Assembly: GCF_001886195.1 (NCBI RefSeq)
Contig: NZ_JXLB01000012.1
Coordinates: 32,222-96,221 of the forward strand
Direction of reading: 5' to 3'
DNA: 64,000 nucleotides
Source of the DNA: Enterococcus ratti
GTDB taxonomy: Bacteria > Bacillota > Bacilli > Lactobacillales > Enterococcaceae
Below are positions 1-10,493 of the stretch, piece by piece (the stretch's first letter is position 1; every line of letters begins with the position of its first letter). Made by a program: the position numbers and the translations under genes. Under the pieces are notes generated by a model that was given only the letters and a program-made list of their open reading frames with translations, did not search any database and had not been told where the DNA came from.

Positions 1-571
1 ACGTAAAGGAAAAATTGTTTTGTTAGAAGAAGTGCTTAATGAAGCAATTCAATCTGCAAAAGAGCAAATTAGCGAGAAAAATCCTGATTTACCAAACAAA
101 GACCTTGTGGCAAAACAAGTGGGGGTTGGCGCTGTTATTTTCCATGACTTAAAAAATGATCGTTTAAATACATTTGATTTCAATTTAGAAGAAGTCGTGC
201 GTTTTGAAGGAGAGACAGGTCCATACGTTCAATATACACACGCTAGAGCGATGAGCTTATTAGAAAAAGATGGCTTTAGCCCTTCTGAAGACCAAGAATA
301 TTCCTTGTCTGATGAAAATAGCTGGGAAGTAATTAAGTTAGTTAAAAAGTATCCGGAAACTGTTTTACAAGCAGGTGAAAAATATGAACCTTCAATCATT
401 GCTAAACATGCCATTAAGTTAGCACAAGCATTTAACAAGTATTATGCGCAGACAAAAATTTTGGCAGAAGATGAACAAAAAGAGGCTCGTTTGGCTTTGG
501 TGTATGCTGTTTCAGTATTATTAAAAGAAGATTTACGTCTGCTTGGTTTACATGCACCTGACAAAATGTAA
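1..571 (+). CDS. argS: Arginyl-tRNA synthetase, C-terminal part (5' end outside window)
   Basis: The reading frame is open from base 2 and gives about 189 residues beginning RKGKIVLLEEVL, so the window starts inside the gene. The enzyme charges tRNA-Arg with arginine in the cytoplasm. What remains is the end of the catalytic domain, with the RKGK segment that in this family corresponds to the KMSK-like loop region, followed by the DALR-type anticodon-binding domain, where YVQYTHAR near base 225 is a conserved family signature. It ends with LGLHAPDKM, the usual terminus. A hairpin terminator follows and argR lies downstream on the opposite strand, an order common in enterococci. Confidence 0.95.
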   Translation, partial: RKGKIVLLEEVLNEAIQSAKEQISEKNPDLPNKDLVAKQVGVGAVIFHDLKNDRLNTFDFNLEEVVRFEGETGPYVQYTHARAMSLLEKDGFSPSEDQEYSLSDENSWEVIKLVKKYPETVLQAGEKYEPSIIAKHAIKLAQAFNKYYAQTKILAEDEQKEARLALVYAVSVLLKEDLRLLGLHAPDKM

Positions 572-608
572 GAACAAAGTTGAGCGTGTTAAATTTTAAC
601 AAATAAAT

Positions 609-660
609 CGGCTGTCACAACGACTTGAAAAAAGAAGATTATGATAGCCGGTCTATTTTT
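609..660 (+). terminator. Rho-independent terminator after argS
   Basis: A 9-bp stem (609-617 with 642-650, one G-U pair) is followed by a T-rich tail. It lies between the convergent argS and argR genes. Confidence 0.7.
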
Positions 661-685
661 AAAGAAGAAGTAGTTTGAAAAGAGC

Positions 686-1198
686 TTATACTTTATCAAT
701 GTTACTATTGAATTGTTTTTTAAAAAGTGTTGTTTTCTTTGGAGTTTGTAAGAATTTTTCTACCAATTTCGCTTCTTCATCATTTTGGGAAATGACGATT
801 GTGGTATCAAAGCCAGCAATCGTACTGACAATGTGCGGTGGTTTAATTTCGTCTAAAACAGAAGCAAAGAGAGGGGCATTGTCTGGTAACGTGTGAACGA
901 TTGTTAAAAAATGAACACGTTCTACTTTGGTAACAATGTCTTCAATTGTTTGAACTAGTCGTTTTTCATCGTCTGTTTTTGCTTCGTTTTCTTTCTTTCC
1001 CTGAAAGAAAACGAAGCGAGAAATGCCCTGTTCATCCGGTGCTTTTACGATTTTTAAATCGCGTATATCTCGAGAAATCGTTGCCTGTGTTGCTGTTACA
1101 CCATAATCTTCCAATTTAGCCAATAATTCTTCTTGCGTGCGGACCGTAAACTCCTTAATTACTTGCTTAATCAGTAAATGTCGCTCAGATTTACGCAT
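686..1198 (-). CDS. argR: Arginine repressor, ArgR/AhrC family
   Basis: This 170-residue regulator senses L-arginine and controls arginine biosynthesis and catabolism genes. The N-terminal winged helix carries the family signature SRDIRDL at residues 42-48. The C-terminal half holds the oligomerisation and arginine-binding domain, with STIAGFDTT in the place of the usual GTIAGDDT. It is about 20 residues longer than the typical 150, all at the C-terminus. The start has a strong AAGGAG ribosome site. It is convergent with argS and divergent from rpsB. Enterococci usually carry several ArgR paralogues, so which regulon this one serves cannot be told from the sequence. Confidence 0.92.
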   Translation of the reverse strand: MRKSERHLLIKQVIKEFTVRTQEELLAKLEDYGVTATQATISRDIRDLKIVKAPDEQGISRFVFFQGKKENEAKTDDEKRLVQTIEDIVTKVERVHFLTIVHTLPDNAPLFASVLDEIKPPHIVSTIAGFDTTIVISQNDEEAKLVEKFLQTPKKTTLFKKQFNSNIDKV

Positions 1199-1230
1199 AG
1201 CCTTTCTCCTTTACGAAAGATTTCAAATGT

Positions 1231-1239
1231 ATCATATCA
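1231..1239 (-). promoter_or_regulatory. Extended -10 promoter of argR
   Basis: On the minus strand TGATATGAT (extended -10) lies about 30 bases upstream of the argR start. No good -35 hexamer is seen. Confidence 0.45.
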
Positions 1240-1361
1240 AAAAAAAATCAACTTGCCCATTAATATTCTGCTTTACAAGATAACTTTAGGAAATATTCGC
1301 TTCATTTTTTAGAAAAAATCCGACGAAAAATAGAGAATGAGTAAAACAGAAAAGATTTTTC

Positions 1362-1390
1362 TTGCTATTTAATAGTAAGTCAGGTAAAAT
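1362..1390 (+). promoter_or_regulatory. Sigma-A promoter and long leader of rpsB
   Basis: TTGCTA (1362-1367) and TAAAAT (1385-1390) are separated by 17 bases. The predicted transcript starts near 1397, leaving a leader of about 187 bases before rpsB. The leader contains short inverted repeats such as ATCCA/TGGAT around 1482-1500. Leaders upstream of ribosomal protein genes often mediate autoregulation, but no known S2 leader motif was recognised here. The 385-base argR-rpsB gap holds nothing else that I see. Confidence 0.6.
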
Positions 1391-1583
1391 ACTGAATGTT
1401 GAGCAGAAACCTACATGTAATAAGTACTAAGCTATGAAAGTGGCGAGTTGACTAAAATTTCATGTTTTTTGTCTCAATAAATCCACATTCTTGTTGGATC
1501 GTTGATAGGTGCTTGAAAAAGTTTGTCAGCGAGGTAAAAGACAAGAAGAGGGAGAATAAAAACCAAATCGGAGGAAATAAAAG

Positions 1584-2366
1584 ATGGCAGTAATTTCAAT
1601 GAAACAATTACTAGAAGCCGGCGTACACTTTGGTCACCAAACTCGTCGCTGGAATCCAAAAATGAAGAAATATATCTTTACAGAAAGAAATGGCATCTAC
1701 ATCATTGACTTGCAAAAAACAGTTAAATTAGTAGATGCAGCGTATGAGTACATGAAAAACGTGGCAGAAGAAGGCGGCGTAGCTTTATTTGTAGGTACAA
1801 AAAAACAAGCACAAGAAGCAATTAAAGATGAAGCAACACGTGCTGGACAATATTACGTGAATCATCGTTGGTTGGGCGGTACATTGACTAACTGGGATAC
1901 TATTCAAAAGCGTATCAATCGCTTAAAACAAATTAATGCAATGGAAGAAGACGGAACTTTTGAAGTTTTACCTAAAAAAGAAGTTGCTGGTTTGAATAAA
2001 CAACGTGAACGTCTTGAAAAATTCTTGGGTGGTATCGCTGATATGCCAAGAATTCCGGATGTTATGTACATCGTGGATCCGCGTAAAGAACGTATTGCTG
2101 TTCAAGAAGCACATAAATTAAATATCCCAATTGTAGCGATGGTTGATACAAACTGTGATCCAGATGAAATTGACGTAGTAATTCCTTCAAATGACGATGC
2201 TATTCGTGCGGTTAAATTGATTACTTCAAAAATGGCCGATGCGTTTATCGAAGGAAATCAAGGAGAAGACCAAGTCGTTGAAGAAGATTTTGTTGTAGAA
2301 AACAATGCTACTTCAATCGAAGAAATCGTTGACGTTGTAGAAGGCGACAATACTACAGAAGAATAA
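1584..2366 (+). CDS. rpsB: 30S ribosomal protein S2
   Basis: The 260-residue product is ribosomal protein S2, which binds the 30S head-body junction near the mRNA exit channel. The sequence is canonical from [27 protein letters not shown] onward (cited here as the N-terminal block, residues 1-27), including [10 protein letters not shown] and the [10 protein letters not shown] segment. The last 30 or so residues form a strongly acidic tail rich in Glu and Asp, as in many Lactobacillales. A good GGAGG ribosome site precedes the ATG. It is followed by a terminator-like hairpin and tsf, the classical rpsB-tsf arrangement. Confidence 0.97.
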   Translation: MAVISMKQLLEAGVHFGHQTRRWNPKMKKYIFTERNGIYIIDLQKTVKLVDAAYEYMKNVAEEGGVALFVGTKKQAQEAIKDEATRAGQYYVNHRWLGGTLTNWDTIQKRINRLKQINAMEEDGTFEVLPKKEVAGLNKQRERLEKFLGGIADMPRIPDVMYIVDPRKERIAVQEAHKLNIPIVAMVDTNCDPDEIDVVIPSNDDAIRAVKLITSKMADAFIEGNQGEDQVVEEDFVVENNATSIEEIVDVVEGDNTTEE

Positions 2367-2380
2367 CTTTTAAATGATGG

Positions 2381-2438
2381 AGCTGTTTCAAAGGCTAGGC
2401 GACAAGCCTCACTCTCCTTTGAAACAGCTTTTTTTTTA
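2381..2438 (+). terminator. Strong hairpin terminator between rpsB and tsf
   Basis: A perfect 14-bp stem (2381-2394 with 2416-2429) is followed by a run of about ten T. It sits inside the rpsB-tsf operon, so it probably acts as a partial terminator that sets the S2 to EF-Ts ratio. Confidence 0.85.
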
Positions 2439-2462
2439 AATGAAAATATAGGGGGATAAAAA

Positions 2463-3344
2463 ATGGCAGATGTAACAGCTAAAATGGTAAAAGAACTGCG
2501 TGAAATGACAGGCGTAGGTATGATGGATGCGAAAAAAGCATTAGTTGAAGTAGAAGGCGACATGGAAAAAGCTGTGGATCTTTTACGTGAAAAAGGGATG
2601 GCTAAAGCAGCAAAGAAAAACGATCGCATTGCAGCTGAAGGATTAGCTTCTGTTGCAGTGAAGGGAAATACGGCAGCAATTGTTGAAGTTAACTCAGAGA
2701 CTGACTTTGTTTCTAAAAATGAAATGTTCCAAGATTTAGTTAGAGAAATTGCTGAACTTGTTGCAGAAAATAAACCTGCGGATATGGATGCTGCAATGAA
2801 AATCAAAACTGAAAAAGGAACGATCGAATCTGATTTAATTGAAGCAACACAAGTTATCGGAGAAAAAATCAGTTTCCGTCGTTTCGAAGTGATTGAAAAA
2901 GACGATAATGCAGCTTTTGGCGGTTATTTGCATATGGGTGGACGTATTGCGGTAGTTACTGTTTTAGATGGTACGACGGATGAATCTGTGGCAAGAGATA
3001 TTGCAATGCATGTAGCAGCAATCAATCCTCGTTATGTAAATGAAACACAAATTCCAGAAGCTGAATTAGAGCATGAAAAAACTGTTTTAACTGAACAAGC
3101 TTTAAATGAAGGTAAACCAGCAAATATTGTTGAAAAAATGGTGGAAGGTCGCTTGAAGAAATTTAAAGCAGAAATCGCTTTGGTTGATCAACCATTTGTT
3201 AAAGACCCGGATATGACAGTGGAAAAATATGTTGCTTCTAAAGGTGCAACGGTGAAAAGTTTTGTCCGTTTTGAAGTTGGTGAAGGGATCGAAAAACGCG
3301 AAGATAATTTTGTTGAAGAAGTAATGAGTCAAGTGAAAAAATAA
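2463..3344 (+). CDS. tsf: Elongation factor Ts
   Basis: The 293-residue product is EF-Ts, the nucleotide exchange factor that regenerates EF-Tu-GTP. The N-terminal UBA-like module ([16 protein letters not shown], about residues 12-27) and the [10 protein letters not shown] segment that contacts EF-Tu (about residues 79-88) are intact. Length matches the Firmicutes family. The start is preceded by a GGGGG-type ribosome site. It is co-directional with rpsB and pyrH. Two hairpins downstream suggest that many transcripts end here, while pyrH has its own promoter. Confidence 0.97.
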   Translation: MADVTAKMVKELREMTGVGMMDAKKALVEVEGDMEKAVDLLREKGMAKAAKKNDRIAAEGLASVAVKGNTAAIVEVNSETDFVSKNEMFQDLVREIAELVAENKPADMDAAMKIKTEKGTIESDLIEATQVIGEKISFRRFEVIEKDDNAAFGGYLHMGGRIAVVTVLDGTTDESVARDIAMHVAAINPRYVNETQIPEAELEHEKTVLTEQALNEGKPANIVEKMVEGRLKKFKAEIALVDQPFVKDPDMTVEKYVASKGATVKSFVRFEVGEGIEKREDNFVEEVMSQVKK

Positions 3345-3366
3345 TTCTGATAGATTATCACTTGTT

Positions 3367-3467
3367 GATTCAAACAGCCTTTCTTTTTTAAGTTTGAATC
3401 CTAATAATGATGATGCTTATTTGAAATGAAAAAAGGAGCAGCGACGTATGTCACAGCTCTTTTTTTT
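3367..3467 (+). terminator. Two hairpins after tsf
   Basis: A perfect 9-bp hairpin lies at 3367-3400 and lacks a T-tract. A second hairpin at 3429-3467 (AAAAAAGGAGC pairing with GCTCTTTTTT, one G-U pair) ends in a T-run and looks like a true terminator. Confidence 0.65.
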
Positions 3468-3469
3468 AA

Positions 3470-4276
<807 letters not shown>

Positions 4277-4279
4277 AAG

Positions 4280-4837
4280 ATGACAGATGCAGTGATGACA
4301 GAAGCAAAAGAAAAAATGAAAAAAGCAGCACAAAGTTTACAACGTGAACTTGGACAAATTCGTGCAGGACGTGCAAATGCAAGTCTTCTTGACCGAATCA
4401 CCGTTAATTATTACGGTGCACCAACGCCATTGAATCAAATGGCTTCAATTCAAATTCCTGAAGCACGGGTATTGATGATTACACCTTTTGATAAAAGTAT
4501 TCTTCAAGAGGTAGAAAAAGCGATATTGGCAAGTGATATTGGCATTAGTCCAACGAATGACGGAAATGTGATTCGTTTAGTTATTCCACAATTAACAGAA
4601 GAACGCCGGAAAGAATTGGCCAAAGAAGTGAAAAAAGCAGCAGAAAATGCTAAGATTGCGGTGCGCAATATTCGTCGTGATACAATTGACGAATACAAGA
4701 AGCAACAAAAGAAAGGTGATATCACAGAAGACGATTTACGTGGGTTAGAAAAAGAAGTTCAAACGTTAACGGATAACGGAATCAAAGAAATAGATAAAAT
4801 TGCTAGCGAAAAAGAACAAGAATTATTAGAAGTTTGA
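4280..4837 (+). CDS. frr: Ribosome recycling factor
   Basis: The 185-residue protein splits post-termination ribosomes together with EF-G. The sequence has the family block [16 protein letters not shown] at residues 25-40 and the conserved C-terminal region with [15 protein letters not shown]. Its length is exactly typical. AGGGGG precedes the start, and the pyrH stop is only a few bases away, so the two are translationally close. A long hairpin terminator follows. Confidence 0.97.
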   Translation: MTDAVMTEAKEKMKKAAQSLQRELGQIRAGRANASLLDRITVNYYGAPTPLNQMASIQIPEARVLMITPFDKSILQEVEKAILASDIGISPTNDGNVIRLVIPQLTEERRKELAKEVKKAAENAKIAVRNIRRDTIDEYKKQQKKGDITEDDLRGLEKEVQTLTDNGIKEIDKIASEKEQELLEV

Positions 4838-4858
4838 GAGTAAGAGGATAGAATTGCT

Positions 4859-4907
4859 AAAGTGTGGGATGACAATCAGAAAAAATCTGATTTTCCCCAC
4901 TTTTTTT
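4859..4907 (+). terminator. Terminator after frr
   Basis: A two-part stem (AAAGTG-GGG with CCCCACTTT, and AATCAGA with TCTGATT inside) is followed by a T-run. Confidence 0.85.
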
Positions 4908-5125
4908 AAACTTAAGGAAAAGAAATTTTGTTTCTAACTAAAAGGAAGTTAATGGATTGTTGGGATGAAAAATGGTGTTACATGTAATTGCTCGAACTGT
5001 ATGTAGCTGGGAAAAATTAAAAAAGTAGAAAAATAACTAAAAAAATTAATAGATCATAGGAAATCAAGTATTTAATTGCTATAATATCAAAGATAGTGGT
5101 AATTTTTAGTATAGGAGGAAAAAGA

Positions 5126-5929
5126 ATGTTACGTTTTTTTCCGCAAAAAAACAAATATATTCAAGAAAAAAGCAGTTTTCATTTTGATGCGGAAGGTGCT
5201 ATACCGCAGCATGTAGCGATTATTATGGATGGAAATGGTCGTTGGGCTCAAAACCGACGCTTACCTCGTGTAGTGGGTCATAAAGAGGGAATGGAGACGG
5301 TGAAAAAGGTGACGAAAAAAGCTTCTAAATTAGGGGTTAAAGTGTTGACGCTTTATGCTTTTTCAACTGAAAATTGGAAGCGACCAAAAGATGAAGTCAG
5401 TTTTTTGATGCAGCTTCCCGTTGATTTTTTTGACATGTTTGTTCCTGAATTGATCAGAGAAAATGTGAAAGTTCATGTGATGGGGTATGAAGAAGTGTTG
5501 CCTGAGCATACACAAAATGCGATTAGAAGAGCAATTGAACAAACAAAAGATAATACGGGAATGATCCTCAATTTTGCTTTAAATTATGGGAGTAGAGCAG
5601 AGATTATTACTGCTGTTAAAGAAATTGCAGAAGAGGTAAGAAAGCAAGAAATAATGGTTGAAGCCATTGATGATACGATGATTGCTGATCATTTAATGAC
5701 CGGCTTTTTGCCAACTGAGCTGCGTGATCCGGAACTCGTTATTCGCACAAGTGGTGAAGAGAGAATCAGTAATTTTTTACTTTGGCAGCTTGCTTATAGT
5801 GAATTGTACTTTACGAAGGCTTTGTGGCCTGATTTTGATGGTATGCATTTAGAAGCAGCTATTGCTGCCTTTCAAAATAGAGATCGGCGCTTTGGCGGTG
5901 TCAAGAAATTAAAGAAAGAAGGAGATTAA
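5126..5929 (+). CDS. uppS: Undecaprenyl diphosphate synthase
   Basis: The 267-residue cis-prenyltransferase makes undecaprenyl diphosphate, the lipid carrier for peptidoglycan and teichoic acids. IIMDGNGRWA holds the catalytic Asp at residue 35, and FSTENWKRP and RTSGEERISNFLLWQ are the other family signatures. ATG 5126 is chosen because AGGAGG lies directly upstream. A longer frame back to 5096 has no ribosome site. The stop is two bases before cdsA, so the two genes for lipid carrier and CDP-diacylglycerol are co-translated, and rseP and proS follow as in other lactic acid bacteria. Confidence 0.96.
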   Translation: MLRFFPQKNKYIQEKSSFHFDAEGAIPQHVAIIMDGNGRWAQNRRLPRVVGHKEGMETVKKVTKKASKLGVKVLTLYAFSTENWKRPKDEVSFLMQLPVDFFDMFVPELIRENVKVHVMGYEEVLPEHTQNAIRRAIEQTKDNTGMILNFALNYGSRAEIITAVKEIAEEVRKQEIMVEAIDDTMIADHLMTGFLPTELRDPELVIRTSGEERISNFLLWQLAYSELYFTKALWPDFDGMHLEAAIAAFQNRDRRFGGVKKLKKEGD

Positions 5930-5931
5930 TC

Positions 5932-6732
5932 ATGAAAAAACGCGTGATTACAGCGGTTGTGGCATTAGCCTTATTTATCCCGATCATCTGGATGGGTGGA
6001 ATGCTGTTAGAGCTTGTTGCTGCGGTATTAGCAGTAGTTGGGGTATATGAACTGTTTAAAATGAAGGGCTTGACGCTGCTAAGTTTTGAAGGTCTCTTAT
6101 CTGCAATTGGTGCAGTGATTTTGGTGTTGCCAAAAGAACGCTGGTTTTTCTTTCTACCAGAAATGACAAGTACTTTTATTTTATTTTACTTTGTTGTCAT
6201 GATTTTATTAGGTAGCTCTGTTATTTCAAAAAATACCTATACAATAGATGAAGCTGGATTTCCGGTAATTGTTAGTTTATACGTAGGAATTGGATTTCAA
6301 AATTTTGTTAATGCAAGAATCGAAGGCTTGGCTGTTTTAATTTTTGGCTTATTGATTGTTTGGGCCACTGATATCGGGGCTTACATGATTGGTAGAAAGT
6401 ACGGCAAACATAAGTTAAGTCCCGACATTTCGCCAAACAAAACGATCGAGGGGGCATTAGGTGGTATTGTAAGTGCGCTTGTTGTGGCTATTTTATATTT
6501 TTTACTCTACCCGGTGAATGAATTATTTAGACATAGCGTGTTCGTTATGTTCCTTCTTACCATTCTTTTATCAATGGTTGGTCAGTTTGGTGATTTAGTT
6601 GAATCATCGATTAAACGGCACTATGAGGTGAAAGATTCCGGAAATATTTTGCCGGGACATGGCGGAATACTTGATCGCTTTGATAGTCTGTTTTTTGTTT
6701 TTCCAATGATGCATTTGTTTGGGCTTATTTAG
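5932..6732 (+). CDS. cdsA: Phosphatidate cytidylyltransferase (CDP-diglyceride synthase)
   Basis: The 266-residue integral membrane enzyme makes CDP-diacylglycerol from CTP and phosphatidic acid, the branch point for anionic phospholipids. Several hydrophobic segments span most of the protein. The C-terminal cytidylyltransferase signature is clear: SPNKTIEGALGG, then GDLVESSIKR, then KDSGNILPGHGGILDRFDS near residues 233-251. A strong AAGGAG precedes the start. It is followed by a terminator, so rseP downstream has its own promoter. Confidence 0.95.
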   Translation: MKKRVITAVVALALFIPIIWMGGMLLELVAAVLAVVGVYELFKMKGLTLLSFEGLLSAIGAVILVLPKERWFFFLPEMTSTFILFYFVVMILLGSSVISKNTYTIDEAGFPVIVSLYVGIGFQNFVNARIEGLAVLIFGLLIVWATDIGAYMIGRKYGKHKLSPDISPNKTIEGALGGIVSALVVAILYFLLYPVNELFRHSVFVMFLLTILLSMVGQFGDLVESSIKRHYEVKDSGNILPGHGGILDRFDSLFFVFPMMHLFGLI

Positions 6733-6800
6733 TAAAATGTGATGGGAAGTTATTGCTAAGTGCATTTGTTTAATGTTTTTGTAGAGCTGTATTTTTAATG

Positions 6801-6855
6801 AAAAAATTTAGTCGCTTTTTATGTAAAAAATAAAAAAGCGACTAAATTTTTGGAA
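6801..6855 (+). terminator. Terminator after cdsA
   Basis: A stem of about 19 bp (AAATTTAGTCGC at left, GCGACTAAATTT at right) is near perfect and ends in T residues. The rest of the 374-base gap to rseP carries the rseP promoter. Confidence 0.85.
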
Positions 6856-7029
6856 TAAAAAGAAAAAATGTTTGATTTTGCTCTAAAAAGCTAGTAAAAG
6901 CAAAAGGTATTTTTCAAAAATTAGCGAGACTAACAAGATTGGGTGAATTACTTTTGTTAATTTGAGGTTATTTTATGAGGAGGAATATATTTTTGTTTTG
7001 TCCTCTTTTTCGTTTAAACAGTTTCGCTA

Positions 7030-7058
7030 TTGGTGAATTATTGATAATATGATAAAAT
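7030..7058 (+). promoter_or_regulatory. Candidate promoter of rseP
   Basis: TTGGTG (7030-7035), a 17-base spacer and TAAAAT (7053-7058) lie about 48 bases before the start. The -35 is weak. Confidence 0.4.
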
Positions 7059-7106
7059 TAAAGTGTTTTATTTGATATAAAAGAAAATAGTAAAGGAGAA
7101 TGTAAA

Positions 7107-8375
7107 ATGAAAACAATTATCACGTTTATCATTGTTTTTGGCATTTTAGTGCTAGTTCATGAATTTGGACACTTCTTCTTTGCGAAACGATCAGGAATTC
7201 TCGTTCGGGAATTTGCAATTGGGATGGGACCAAAGATTTATGGTCACCAAGCAAAGGATGGGACTACTTATACACTACGTTTATTGCCAATCGGGGGTTA
7301 TGTGAGGATGGCAGGAAACGGAGATGATGAAACAGAAATGGCTCCTGGGATGCCGTTATCTCTTTTGTTAAATTCTGATGGTATCGTGGAGAAAATTAAT
7401 TTAAGTAAAAAAATTCAATTAACAAATTCGATTCCAATGGAATTGATTCGTTATGACTTTGAAGAAAAGTTAACGATTACTGGTTTCATAAATGGAGATG
7501 AAGAACAAGAAGTCACCTACCTTGTCGCACATGACGCTTCGATCATTGAATCAGATGGAACGGAATTAAGAATTGCGCCAAAAGATGTTCAATTTCAATC
7601 AGCCAAATTATGGCAAAGAATGTTAACAAATTTTGCTGGACCTATGAATAATTTTCTTTTAGCAATCTTTTTATTCATTGTCCTTGCTTTTATGCAAGGT
7701 GGTGTCCAAGTAACGAATACCAATCAAATCGGCAAAATCTTACCCAATGGTGCAGCCCAAGCAGCAGGCTTAAAAGAAAATGACCATATTTTAGCAGTGA
7801 ACGGTCAAACAATTCATTCGTGGAACGATTTAACGAACGTGATTACTAAAAATCCCGGAAAAAAATTAGCTTTTGAAGTAGAGCGGCAAGGGAAAAAACA
7901 AGCGATGAATGTAACACCAAATACAGTCGAGTCTAATGGTAAAAAAATGGGACAATTAGGAATTCAAGCTCCGTTGAAAACCGGTTTTATAGACAAAATT
8001 GTAGGCGGAACACAGCGGGCATTTAGTAGTTCACTAGAAATTTTTAAAGCGTTAGGTTCATTATTTACAAGTTTTAGTCTTGATAAACTTGGTGGCCCTG
8101 TTATGATGTTCCAATTGTCTTCAGAAGCTGCAAATCAAGGTGTAATCACAATTATTAGTTTGATGGCCGTGCTTTCAATGAACTTAGGAATTGTTAATTT
8201 ATTACCAATTCCAGCACTTGATGGTGGGAAGCTGGTTCTTAATGTGATTGAAGGTATTCGTGGAAAACCATTAAGCCAAGAAAGAGAAGGATTTATTACT
8301 TTAGCAGGATTTGGCTTATTGATGCTTTTAATGATATTAGTTACATGGAATGATATTCAACGGTTCTTTTTTTAG
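7107..8375 (+). CDS. rseP: Site-2 intramembrane zinc metalloprotease RseP (Eep)
   Basis: The 422-residue membrane protease cleaves transmembrane segments of anti-sigma factors and leftover signal peptides. In E. faecalis the orthologue Eep matures sex-pheromone lipoprotein signal peptides and degrades RsiV. HEFGH at residues 18-22 in the first membrane helix is the zinc site. A PDZ domain occupies the middle (from about residue 205). LLPIPALDGGKL near residue 370 supplies the third zinc ligand, Asp, in a later helix. The gene lies between cdsA and proS, its usual place. Confidence 0.95.
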   Translation: MKTIITFIIVFGILVLVHEFGHFFFAKRSGILVREFAIGMGPKIYGHQAKDGTTYTLRLLPIGGYVRMAGNGDDETEMAPGMPLSLLLNSDGIVEKINLSKKIQLTNSIPMELIRYDFEEKLTITGFINGDEEQEVTYLVAHDASIIESDGTELRIAPKDVQFQSAKLWQRMLTNFAGPMNNFLLAIFLFIVLAFMQGGVQVTNTNQIGKILPNGAAQAAGLKENDHILAVNGQTIHSWNDLTNVITKNPGKKLAFEVERQGKKQAMNVTPNTVESNGKKMGQLGIQAPLKTGFIDKIVGGTQRAFSSSLEIFKALGSLFTSFSLDKLGGPVMMFQLSSEAANQGVITIISLMAVLSMNLGIVNLLPIPALDGGKLVLNVIEGIRGKPLSQEREGFITLAGFGLLMLLMILVTWNDIQRFFF

Positions 8376-8418
8376 AACATTACCTTTAATTACAGCTACA
8401 AACGATAATTCTTATTAA

Positions 8419-10137
<1,719 letters not shown>

Positions 10138-10186
10138 AAAATGAATCATTGATTGAATAAAATGAGCAAGAACGACTTGATTTAGA

Positions 10187-10232
10187 AAATAAGAGGATAA
10201 AACGATCTGTTGATGGTTTTATCCTCTTATTT
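10187..10232 (+). terminator. Terminator after proS
   Basis: A perfect stem of about 17 bp (10187-10203 with 10216-10232) rich in A and T at its base. The remaining 260 bases before polC hold only a weak TATACT -10 candidate at 10416. Confidence 0.8.
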
Positions 10233-10493
10233 AGTAAGTGAAGCGGTTTTGTTGTTATAGTGAAGGTTTGCTCAACAAAAAGTTTCTAACAGATATACTG
10301 TATAGTTTTCTAAAAAATAGTTTAGTTTACTTGATATTTAAAAATAAATAATTGGTGTTAGTCATCATCTAGCTATTCTTTCTCATTTTTTAATGTAAAA
10401 TCAAACAAAAAAAGGTATACTAGATGATACGGAAAAAAAGAAGAGGCTAAAAAACAAGTACTATTTGTACCTCGTCAGAAAGGGCGTATTATC

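Noticed and set aside
1474..1659. A 61-codon minus-strand frame across the rpsB start
   Set aside because: It is antisense to the S2 leader and coding region with no ribosome site.
6975..7052. A 25-codon frame (MRRNIFLFCPLF...) as a leader peptide of rseP
   Set aside because: It overlaps the predicted rseP promoter, and its ribosome site is weak.
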